Of a DNA stretch of 9,466 nucleotides, positions 1-5,724 are shown one piece after another. Origin of the DNA: Planctomycetaceae bacterium (GTDB lineage: Bacteria > Planctomycetota > Planctomycetia > Pirellulales > Thermoguttaceae); contig JAITKS010000160.1 in the NCBI GenBank assembly GCA_031278315.1, positions 1-9,466 on the forward strand. Direction: 5' to 3'. The notes beneath the pieces are model-generated. The model had not been told where the DNA came from and did not search any database. It saw nothing but the letters and a program-made list of their open reading frames with translations. The position numbers and the translations under genes are program-made. Each line of letters begins with the position of its first letter. The stretch's first letter is position 1.

Positions 1-71
1 GACGATCGGATTTTTACTGTTGTCTTTTTAGGGTTGGTTTGATTCTTTAAAAATACTCATTAAAGTATATG

Positions 72-100
72 TTGATTTTTATCTTAAATAAGATATTATA
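72..100 (+). promoter_or_regulatory. Possible sigma70-type promoter of cheX with an inverted repeat in its spacer
   Basis: TTGATT (72-77) and ATTATA (95-100) are spaced by 17 bases, or TATTAT (94-99) by 16, which fits a housekeeping promoter about 112 bases before the cheX start. A perfect inverted repeat, TATCTTA-aa-TAAGATA (80-95), fills the spacer and could be an operator for a dimeric repressor. The region is very AT-rich, so chance matches are likely. The promoter is an inference; only the inverted repeat is plain in the sequence. Confidence 0.3.
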
Positions 101-137
101 TTCCGCTCGTTATTTGTCTGGCGACAAATTTTTTTTA

Positions 138-157
138 GAACAGAATCGAACAGAATT
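138..157 (+). repeat. Tandem 10-bp direct repeat in the cheX leader
   Basis: GAACAGAATC is followed directly by GAACAGAATT, a 9/10 match, about 55 bases before the cheX start codon. It may be a paired binding site or simple replication slippage. The preceding CGACAAATTTTTTTT (around 122-136) reappears upstream of uvrD near 9228-9242, so this leader shares short words with another leader in the window. Confidence 0.4.
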
Positions 158-211
158 AATTCAGTTGAAGATTCTTTTTTTTTCAAATATCCAAAACTAC
201 AATCAAAAATT

Positions 212-691
212 ATGACAGTAACACTTCGTGTAGAATTTATAAATCCGTTTATTGTTGCGGTAACTAAAACACTTGAAACAATGGTCGGCTGCAAAGTTAC
301 AAGAGGAACTCCTGCTCTCAAAAAAGAACCTCAGGCATTGTTTCCTATCAGCGGAATAATCGGATTGTCCGGCGTTGTTGTTGGTACAGTAATTTTAACG
401 ATGTCTAAAGAATTGGCGATTAAATCCGCTTCCGTTATGCTTATGGAAGAGTTTACCGATCTTAATCCCGATGTTTACGACGCAGTCGGCGAATTAACAA
501 ATATGATCGCAGGAAACGCAAAAGCACAACTCGAAGAATACAAACTCAGTTTAAGTTTGCCGAATATCATAAAAGGTGAACGTTCCGAAATAATCTTTCC
601 TGAAACAAGTCAACCGATTACTATTCCATTTCAAACCGAATATGGTCCGCTTGCAGTAGAAATAGGTTTTACTTCACCTCCCGTAAAATAA
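212..691 (+). CDS. cheX: CheX-like CheY-P phosphatase family protein
   Basis: This is a 159-residue single-domain protein that I read as the chemotaxis phosphatase CheX/CheC fold. Family members dephosphorylate CheY-P or other response-regulator receiver domains in the cytoplasm. The family signature is visible at residues 90-102: D-A-V-G-E94-L-T-N97-M-I-A-G-N. Here E94 and N97 form the E-x-x-N pair that in CheX positions the attacking water. The N-terminal half (residues 5-75) has the alternating strands and the GLSG-x-V-x-G turn common to the family, and the length is normal. There is no signal peptide or membrane segment. The start is the ATG at 212; no Shine-Dalgarno is visible, as for most genes here. 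No che or flagellar gene lies nearby, so the partner may be a non-chemotactic receiver domain. A Ser/Thr kinase follows after 364 bases. The family call is fairly firm; the biological role is open. Confidence 0.75.
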   Translation: MTVTLRVEFINPFIVAVTKTLETMVGCKVTRGTPALKKEPQALFPISGIIGLSGVVVGTVILTMSKELAIKSASVMLMEEFTDLNPDVYDAVGELTNMIAGNAKAQLEEYKLSLSLPNIIKGERSEIIFPETSQPITIPFQTEYGPLAVEIGFTSPPVK

Positions 692-726
692 TTGCCGTAA
701 AAATTGATAATAGATCAGCGGAATAT

Positions 727-760
727 TTTAAACTGCTCTCATTTTAATTTTCGGTTCGAT
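727..760 (+). repeat. Recurring intergenic motif, copy 1
   Basis: The motif reads TTTAAACtGCTCtcATTTTAA and continues TTTTCgGTTCGAT. It matches copy 2 (935-968) at 31 of 34 positions and copy 3 (6558-6582) at 21 of 25. It lies 36 bases after the cheX stop codon. Its function is unknown. Confidence 0.6.
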
Positions 761-773
761 GCAATACGATACG

Positions 774-841
774 ATACGTATATATTATATACTGTGTATT
801 GCCGAAATTTTTTTGTAATACGTATTTTTTGTGATACGTAT
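774..841. promoter_or_regulatory. Cluster of three ATACGTAT palindromes
   Basis: Identical 8-bp palindromes sit at 774-781, 818-825 and 834-841, with start-to-start spacings of 44 and 16 bases. The last two are extended as GTaATACGTAT and GTgATACGTAT. Clustered identical palindromes ahead of a gene can be operator sites, but the AT-rich background and lack of a known regulator keep this tentative. Confidence 0.35.
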
Positions 842-846
842 AATTA

Positions 847-896
847 TGCTGTAATAATTATGTTGTCTAATTGCCGTAATAATATGTTGTCATTAT
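847..896 (+). repeat. Imperfect 25-bp tandem duplication
   Basis: TGCTGTAATAATTATGTTGT (847-866) is repeated as TGCCGTAATAAT-ATGTTGT (872-890), with one substitution and one single-base or short gap. It looks like a slippage duplication in a non-coding leader. Confidence 0.45.
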
Positions 897-934
897 TTTC
901 ACAATAATAATGATGAGTTCCTATAAATTTGAAT

Positions 935-968
935 TTTAAACAGCTCTTATTTTAATTTTCGATTCGAT
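935..968 (+). repeat. Recurring intergenic motif, copy 2
   Basis: This is a second copy of the 727-760 motif in the same orientation, with three substitutions in 34 bases (TTTAAACaGCTCttATTTTAA and onward). It ends 87 bases before the preferred kinase start, where a promoter could lie. Confidence 0.6.
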
Positions 969-1055
969 TCGTTTGTTTGCCTATTGTAAATCAGACTTTT
1001 TAATCAATAACATTTGAACCTCCGAAAATCATATTACGAGTTGTGTACAACAGCA

Positions 1056-3227
1056 ATGCAACCTGAAAAACTTGGTCCTTTTCAAATAGGCCGTGTGTTA
1101 GGACGCGGCGGTATGGGAGTTGTTTACGAAGGTTTTCATGAAGAAACCGGCGAAATAGCTGCCGTTAAAGTTCTGCTCGATACATTCGAAGAAGAAAACG
1201 ATACAAGATTACGATTCGAAGCCGAAATTGATACCCTCAAACGTTTAAGACATCCTAATATTGTACGTTTATTCGGATTCGGTAAAGATCAAGGTTTACT
1301 CTATTACGTAATGGAGCTTGTTGACGGTGCAAGTCTTTATAATGAACTGAAACAAAAACGTTTTTTTCATTGGTACGAAGTTGCAAAAATTGGAATGGAA
1401 ATCTGTCAGGCATTACGTCACGCTCACGACCGCGGCGTTATACACCGTGACGTTAAACCCGCTAATATTCTGCTCGAAAAAAACGGCACCATAAAATTAT
1501 CTGATTTCGGTATCGCTTCTTTATTCGGCTCACAACATCTGACCGATAACAACGCCGTTGTCGGTACGCTCGAATATATGTCGCCCGAACAAGCACTTGC
1601 TTATCCTGTCGGACCTCGCTCGGATATGTACTCGTTGGGAACCGTTTTATACTCGCTTATCTTGAACAAACCGCCTTTCATCGCAAAAAATCTTGCTGAA
1701 ATAATAAAGAAACATCAGGAAAATATAATCGAACCGATACGAGTCACCCGAATCGATGTACCCGAAGAGATGGAAAATATTGTCCTTAATCTTCTTCAAG
1801 TACAATCGGAAGTCAGACCGCAAAGTCCTTTCGCCGTCGCCCGACGATTCCAAACTCTACTACAAATGCAATTCGGTCAAATCGAAAAAATAATAATCCG
1901 TCCAACCAACACAACCGATAACTCTGCACAACCAATAAACCAATCACAAGACGCAATAATCGACTTGAGTGTAATTCCTCTCGATAACGATAGCCGAAAT
2001 AATAATAATTTTTTGTTGCCCGATTCGTCAAACAAAAATATTAATGACGATGCCGATATAACAAAATCAATCACCAACATCGAACAATTAAATCTGAATA
2101 ACAATAGCAATCTCAACACAACTCAATTTGATTTCGACCGTCAAAACAATAACAATCCGCCTGTAAATACGTCATTAAAAAATAATAATATCAGCAGCAG
2201 CCAACCCGAAATAAATAATAATAATAATGTATTGCCTAATCCTGTTTCGCAGCCGAAAGATGACTTGGCAGTAGTAAAAAAACCAGTTGTTGCAGATAAA
2301 TCAAAAACAGATACAACTCGACAAACACAACATTTAATTTTTACACGAGTCAGCGAACACGAACTTGATGGTTTGTCGAATTTACGTACTCCGCCGAGTT
2401 CACCAATTTCATTACAGACAATTTTCGCATCCGTGTGTTTACTTCTGATAGGAGGAATAATTTATTACCTTCTACAACCTGTGTCCCCCGATATTCTCTA
2501 CGACAGAATACAATCAAAATTACACAGCAAAGGCGAAGAAAATAATTTCTCTGTTGAATCATTACGCCGCGCCGAGTCGGAAATACGATTCTTTTTAGAT
2601 CACTACGCTGACCATCAACGAATAGGACAAGTTAGAATCTACGCTGACCAACTAGATATCGCAAACCTTGAACGCCGATTAGAACGAAGACGACAATTTT
2701 CTGATCCGGCATCAATTAGTCAAGTTGAACGGGCATATCTAGAAGCAACTTCATGGATCACTTCCGACCCAATGAAAGCAATATCAAAATTAAAAGCCGT
2801 AATCGACCTCTTCGGAAATGATACCGTCCCGCTAAAAATAGAAACCAATGATAATAACTCAAACGAAAATAATACAGACAACAAAATTAACCCTGAATTT
2901 TCAAACGGCGAAATTAAAAAAAATTATAACCGCCGTTTACAAAGTCCAACTGAAATGTGTGTCGAACTCGCAAGACGGCGGTTACACGAAATCGAAAAAA
3001 CTATAGAAACAATAACATCAGACCAAGAAGCATTCTTAAATAAACGAATCCAAGACGCAAAAATTTTAATCGAATCGGAAGAACCGGAACAAGCACAAAA
3101 AATATTGTCTGGAATAATCGAATTATACGGCAGCCAAAATTGGGCAGCAAAATATATAAACGAATCAAATAAATTATTAGATAAAATCAAAATCAAAATC
3201 AAACAAAAAAATAAAAATTCCAACTAA
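1056..3227 (+). CDS. Membrane-anchored Ser/Thr protein kinase (PknB-like, planctomycete style)
   Basis: This is a 723-residue Hanks-type kinase that phosphorylates Ser/Thr on proteins, anchored in the cytoplasmic membrane. The kinase domain spans about residues 8-270. It has a glycine loop G-R-G-G-M-G (16-21), ATP-binding K38, alpha-C E57, catalytic HRD (130-132) with K134 and N137, DFG (150-152), GTLEYMSPE (170-178) and D190 in S-D-M-Y-S-L-G. All key residues are intact, so it should be active. An Asn-rich linker (about 286-405) precedes one TM helix (about 453-473). The C-terminal 250 residues should lie outside the membrane; they are helical, Arg/Glu-rich and TPR-like in feel, with no PASTA repeats, and end in a Lys/Ile/Asn tail. 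The start is uncertain. A TTG at 1014 would add 14 residues, but the ATG at 1056 gives MQPEKLGPF, the usual spacing to the glycine loop. Neither start has a clear ribosome binding site. The gene is probably transcribed from its own promoter in the 364-base leader. Its substrates are unknown. Confidence 0.93.
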   Translation: MQPEKLGPFQIGRVLGRGGMGVVYEGFHEETGEIAAVKVLLDTFEEENDTRLRFEAEIDTLKRLRHPNIVRLFGFGKDQGLLYYVMELVDGASLYNELKQKRFFHWYEVAKIGMEICQALRHAHDRGVIHRDVKPANILLEKNGTIKLSDFGIASLFGSQHLTDNNAVVGTLEYMSPEQALAYPVGPRSDMYSLGTVLYSLILNKPPFIAKNLAEIIKKHQENIIEPIRVTRIDVPEEMENIVLNLLQVQSEVRPQSPFAVARRFQTLLQMQFGQIEKIIIRPTNTTDNSAQPINQSQDAIIDLSVIPLDNDSRNNNNFLLPDSSNKNINDDADITKSITNIEQLNLNNNSNLNTTQFDFDRQNNNNPPVNTSLKNNNISSSQPEINNNNNVLPNPVSQPKDDLAVVKKPVVADKSKTDTTRQTQHLIFTRVSEHELDGLSNLRTPPSSPISLQTIFASVCLLLIGGIIYYLLQPVSPDILYDRIQSKLHSKGEENNFSVESLRRAESEIRFFLDHYADHQRIGQVRIYADQLDIANLERRLERRRQFSDPASISQVERAYLEATSWITSDPMKAISKLKAVIDLFGNDTVPLKIETNDNNSNENNTDNKINPEFSNGEIKKNYNRRLQSPTEMCVELARRRLHEIEKTIETITSDQEAFLNKRIQDAKILIESEEPEQAQKILSGIIELYGSQNWAAKYINESNKLLDKIKIKIKQKNKNSN
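1998..2228 (+). repeat. AAT trinucleotide runs inside the kinase linker
   Basis: In-frame AAT runs occur at 1998-2009 (4 units), 2181-2189 (3 units) and 2214-2228 (5 units). All encode Asn in the disordered linker between the kinase domain and the TM helix. The units are whole codons, so slippage would change linker length without breaking the frame. Confidence 0.7.
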
Positions 3228-3331
3228 TCTTATTACGAAAAATCAATAACCTAAAAATGTATTCATCAAAGCCAGTACGATAATTAAGTAGGCAATGATA
3301 AATTACAATTTCAAAAGAAAGCAGGTTTGAA

Positions 3332-4096
3332 ATGTTAAAACGCCGTATAATTCCTTGTCTTGATGTGATCAACCGCCGAGTAACGAAAGGAGTCAAATTT
3401 CAATCAAATATCGACTTGGGTGATCCGGTTGAATTAGCGTTGCGTTACTACGAAGACGGCGCAGATGAACTCGTCGTTTATGATATAACGGCGTCAGCAG
3501 AAAGACGAGCGATAGATATCGGAATGGTACGCAGCGTAGCAGAAACGATACGTATTCCATTTTCTGTCGGCGGCGGGATTTCTTCATTAGCAGATATGGA
3601 ACGAGTGCTTGACGCTGGTGCCGAAAAAATTTCTGTGAACTCGTTGGCTGTTAAGAATCCGTCGATTATTTCGGAAGGTGCGAAAGCGTTTGGTGTGCAA
3701 TGTATTGTACTTGGAATGGATCCGGTATTTAATCCAAAGATGCCTTGCGGGTACGAAATTACAACTCGCGGATTCAGAGAACGAACCGGAATAGACGCTG
3801 TCGAATGGGGACGTAAAGCAGTAGAACTAGGTGCCGGTGAAGTCGTAGTAAATTCAGTTGACGCCGATGGAACACGAAATGGTTTCGAGTTGAATATTAC
3901 GTCGAAAATAGCGGAATCGATCGGTGTTCCTGTAGTTGCATCCGGCGGAGCAGGTTCTGCCGAGCATTTACGCGATGCATTTGAAAATCACGCCGACGCC
4001 GCTATTGTTGCTGGAATTTTACACTCAGGATTAACAACAATAAAAGAACTAAAATTAAAATTGAAAGAATTAGGTATTCCAATCAGATTAGTCTGA
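3332..4096 (+). CDS. hisF: Imidazole glycerol phosphate synthase, cyclase subunit
   Basis: HisF is the (beta/alpha)8-barrel subunit that takes ammonia from the HisH glutaminase and closes PRFAR into imidazole glycerol phosphate plus AICAR, the branch step of histidine synthesis with purine salvage. At 254 residues it has normal family length. Visible landmarks are the IPCLDV start with catalytic D11, GADELVVYDITAS (43-55), the VGGGI phosphate loop (79-83), D130 as the second catalytic aspartate, S-V-D-A-D-G-T (175-181) and ASGGAG (203-208). Residues 131-152 (P-V-F-N-P-K-M-P-C-G-Y-E-I-T-T-R-G-F-R-E) differ from the common VYTHGGRKPTG form, so this belongs to a divergent HisF branch. A weak Shine-Dalgarno, GCAGG (3321-3325), lies 6 bases before the ATG, the best one in the window. 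No other his gene is present. It lies 104 bases after the kinase gene and may be co-transcribed with it or have its own promoter. Confidence 0.95.
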   Translation: MLKRRIIPCLDVINRRVTKGVKFQSNIDLGDPVELALRYYEDGADELVVYDITASAERRAIDIGMVRSVAETIRIPFSVGGGISSLADMERVLDAGAEKISVNSLAVKNPSIISEGAKAFGVQCIVLGMDPVFNPKMPCGYEITTRGFRERTGIDAVEWGRKAVELGAGEVVVNSVDADGTRNGFELNITSKIAESIGVPVVASGGAGSAEHLRDAFENHADAAIVAGILHSGLTTIKELKLKLKELGIPIRLV

Positions 4097-4207
4097 TATA
4101 TTCTATTCTGTTATAAATTTCCTGCGTGATTTTAATGAATACATATTAAAAACAAAAACAAAAACTGTAATTCATAATCTGACGCATTATATTATACGTA
4201 ACATTAA

Positions 4208-5098
4208 ATGATAACCATTAACGAAACATTGCCGAAATTTTCAGAGCGATTGTTATTTAGTCACAAGGGTGATTATGGTGTTGTATTAGGTATTGGCGGT
4301 TCACTTGGGATGTCTGGTGCGGTTGCGCTTGCGGGTAGAGCGGCGTTACTTGTTGGTGCAGGTTTATCTCGTCTTGCTGTACCATTACCGATACTTAATA
4401 CCGTTGCCGGTTTTTATCCTGAATTGACAACTATTCCTTTACCGTCTGATCGAAACGGTAAAATTTTGTTTAATGCAATTGATAAACTGATCAAAAGTGC
4501 CGAATCGGTAACATCGATTTTTATCGGAACTGGACTTGGACGTTCTGCGGGTTTAGACAGACTTGTACCGAAATTTTTATGCCGTCTGGATTCTTGTAAA
4601 AAGCTTAAAGGTGTAGTTGTTGACGCTGATGCTTTAAATGCGTTAAATGGACAAATGCCGATTTTCATGCGGAAGAATATTATTTTGACTCCGCACAGTG
4701 CAGAGTTTAACAGACTGCTTAAAAGCACAGGATTATGTGAATGTCCGAGTGAAGATAATCAAGCGGACAGAATTAACGTTACGAAAAATTTTGCGAATTC
4801 TTACAATGTAGTTATGGTTCTCAAGGGGCATGAGACTATTGTTACGGATGGGAATATAGTATTTATCAATAGTGAGAGCGGCAATCCGGGCATGGCAACA
4901 GGCGGCAGCGGTGATATTTTAACCGGAATAATTGCAGGATTAATTGCAAGAGGATTCGACATTTTTGAAGCCGCAAAGTTAGGTGTATATTTACATGGTT
5001 TTGCTGGTGATATCGCATCAAAAAAATATGGAATTGAATCCGTAATTGCAAGTTACATTTTAAAATCAATACCAGAAGCAATATTAACAATGAAATAA
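4208..5098 (+). CDS. nnrD: ADP/ATP-dependent (S)-NAD(P)H-hydrate dehydratase
   Basis: NnrD is a cytoplasmic repair enzyme that uses ADP or ATP to dehydrate S-NADHX/S-NADPHX, the damaged hydrated forms of NADH and NADPH. This 296-residue protein covers the ribokinase-like YjeF C-terminal (carbohydrate-kinase-like) domain from end to end. Visible motifs are H-K-G-D-Y-G-V-V-L-G-I-G-G-S (19-32), G-T-G-L-G-R (107-112), V-V-D-A-D-A-L-N (137-144), L-T-P-H-S-A-E-F (160-167), V-L-K-G-H-E-T (204-210) and N-P-G-M-A-T-G-G-S-G-D (226-236). D236 is expected to be the catalytic base. The N-terminal epimerase domain (NnrE), fused to NnrD in many bacteria, is absent and no nnrE is seen nearby, so it should lie elsewhere. 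The ATG at 4208 has no visible ribosome binding site. It lies 111 bases after hisF on the same strand and is the last + strand gene before the repeat-filled convergent gap. Confidence 0.93.
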   Translation: MITINETLPKFSERLLFSHKGDYGVVLGIGGSLGMSGAVALAGRAALLVGAGLSRLAVPLPILNTVAGFYPELTTIPLPSDRNGKILFNAIDKLIKSAESVTSIFIGTGLGRSAGLDRLVPKFLCRLDSCKKLKGVVVDADALNALNGQMPIFMRKNIILTPHSAEFNRLLKSTGLCECPSEDNQADRINVTKNFANSYNVVMVLKGHETIVTDGNIVFINSESGNPGMATGGSGDILTGIIAGLIARGFDIFEAAKLGVYLHGFAGDIASKKYGIESVIASYILKSIPEAILTMK

Positions 5099-5141
5099 AA
5101 TAACAGTTCAAGATTTTTAATAAAATGTAAATAATATATCA

Positions 5142-5310
5142 ATTACACTTTAAAATTCGTTTTTTATATTTTTTAATTGAAACTATTGTCAATAAACGTT
5201 TCAATAATTTTTAATAACTACAATTTGTTTTTGAGTCAAAAAATTGTCTATGAATTCGCCCTGAAAGGGCGAGTTGAGTTTAAAACGAATACCGAAATTT
5301 AAAGTGTAAT
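5142..5310. repeat. 169-bp element bounded by 18-bp inverted repeats
   Basis: The left end ATTACACTTTAAAATTCG (5142-5159) is matched at 17 of 18 positions by the reverse complement of the right end (5293-5310). Its inside has poly-T and AT-rich DNA plus the GCCCTGAAAGGGC hairpin near the right end. Size and ends resemble a MITE or a RAYT/REP-type element, but there is no clear target-site duplication and no transposase in the window, so mobility is a guess. Confidence 0.45.
5258..5307 (-). repeat. 50-bp dispersed repeat, copy A (inverted relative to 9316-9365)
   Basis: The sequence starts with a hairpin, GCCCT-gaa-AGGGC (5258-5270), followed by GAGTTGAGTTTAAAACGAA and on to AAAGTGT. It matches the reverse complement of 9316-9365 at 46 of 50 positions, and three of the four differences are in the hairpin loop. 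Hairpins of this CCCTGAAAGGG type are common intergenic repeats in planctomycete-like genomes. Confidence 0.75.
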
Positions 5311-5342
5311 GAGTATATATCGGTGAGATGATTTATTGTATT

Positions 5343-5412
5343 GGGAGCGCGGTTGTCTTGACAGTATCTTTAGATGTTTTTCGTACAAAAACAATGCAGG
5401 CGAGACGTCTGT
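5343..5412. repeat. Degenerate copy of a GGAGCGCG / GCAGGCGAGACG inverted repeat
   Basis: GGGAGCGCGGTTGTCTTG (5343-5360) and AATGCAGGCGAGACGTCTGT (5393-5412) look like decayed arms of the family I recall as GGGAGCGCGGGCGTCTCGCC...GGCGAGACGCCCGCGCTCCC. The arms pair only in part, and the GC-rich words stand out against the AT-rich surroundings. Recognition is from memory of similar intergenic repeats and is moderately sure. Confidence 0.4.
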
Positions 5413-5470
5413 GTTTTGACTAATATATTTTTTAGAATTTTCACTTAATTTTTAAATCTAAAATTACGAT

Positions 5471-5500
5471 CTCTCTGTGTTCTCTGTGTCCTCTGTGGTT
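5471..5500 (+). repeat. CTCTGTGT oligonucleotide array, period 9
   Basis: Three units start at 5473, 5482 and 5491 (CTCTGTGTT, CTCTGTGTC, CTCTGTGGT), an exact 9-nt period. The word series CTCTGTGTCCTCTGTGGTTAA is one I recognise as a widespread intergenic repeat in several bacterial phyla. Its function is unknown. Confidence 0.65.
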
Positions 5501-5562
5501 AATAAAAAAATTTCACTGATATATTACAAAAAATTTCGAGTTTCGTTTTTTTATTTTTTTTG

Positions 5563-5595
5563 ACAGGATAAACAGGATTACAGGATTTACAGGAT
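5563..5595 (+). repeat. ACAGGAT oligonucleotide array, period 8-9
   Basis: ACAGGAT starts at 5563, 5572, 5580 and 5589, so the steps are 9, 8 and 9, separated by one or two A/T bases. It belongs to the widespread 'acaggataaacaggat' intergenic repeat type. It does not resemble a CRISPR array: the units are far too short and there are no unique spacers. Confidence 0.65.
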
Positions 5596-5623
5596 AGCGG
5601 TTATAGTTCGCATTTATTTTTTA

Positions 5624-5700
5624 AAACACGAAATACACGAAATTACACGAAAGGTTTTTTATAGATAATTTTCGTGTGTTTCGTGATTTTTCGTGCGTTT
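5624..5700. repeat. Mirrored CACGA / TCGTG array forming a long imperfect hairpin
   Basis: ACACGA starts at 5626, 5635 and 5645. The complementary TCGTG starts at 5672, 5681 and 5691. The two half-arrays face each other across about 20 bases and could fold into a long imperfect stem. It lies 24 bases past the fha stop codon, so it would be transcribed from the - strand. It could slow or end transcription, but no U-run follows the stem in that direction, so it is not a canonical terminator. Confidence 0.55.
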
Positions 5701-5724
5701 CATGTTTAAAAAATTTGTTTAGAT

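Larger units (their letters stand above)
692..1055. other. Intergenic region rich in repeats and short palindromes, upstream of the kinase gene
   Basis: This 364-base AT-rich gap holds two copies of a 34-bp motif (727-760 and 935-968), three copies of the palindrome ATACGTAT (774-781, 818-825, 834-841) and an imperfect 25-bp tandem repeat (847-896). I see no convincing gene. The 67-residue open frame from 704 to 907 is low in complexity, translates the repeats and resembles nothing known. The density of sites suggests a regulatory leader for the kinase, but no clear -35/-10 pair stands out. Confidence 0.6.
5099..5724. other. Convergent intergenic region made of several dispersed-repeat families
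   Basis: This 626-base gap separates the 3' ends of nnrD (+) and fha (-). I see no gene and no canonical terminator. It holds, in order, a 169-bp element with 18-bp inverted ends (5142-5310) that contains a GCCCTGAAAGGGC hairpin, a degenerate GGAGCGCG...GCAGGCGAGACG repeat (5343-5412), and three oligonucleotide arrays with a period near 9 (5471-5500, 5563-5595, 5624-5700). Such repeats collect in convergent gaps where they damage no promoter. Confidence 0.7.

Noticed and set aside
1..42. 3' end of a gene entering from the left (frame 1 ends with TGA at 40-42)
   Set aside because: Only 13 codons are visible and other frames also end nearby, so no coding call can be supported.
79..321. 80-residue open frame on the - strand over the cheX start
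   Set aside because: It is antisense to cheX and continues through the poly-A/T leader; a shadow of the real gene.
704..907. 67-residue open frame between cheX and the kinase
   Set aside because: Its translation is low-complexity and built from the repeats and palindromes in this leader; no domain, no ribosome binding site, no codon pattern like the neighbours.
1014..1055. TTG start at 1014 for the kinase
   Set aside because: It adds 14 residues with no resemblance to kinase N-termini; the ATG at 1056 gives the expected spacing to the glycine loop. It is not excluded.
5471..5700. CRISPR array
   Set aside because: Units are 6-9 bases with 1-3 base gaps; there are no 25-40 base repeats and no unique spacers, and no cas gene is present.
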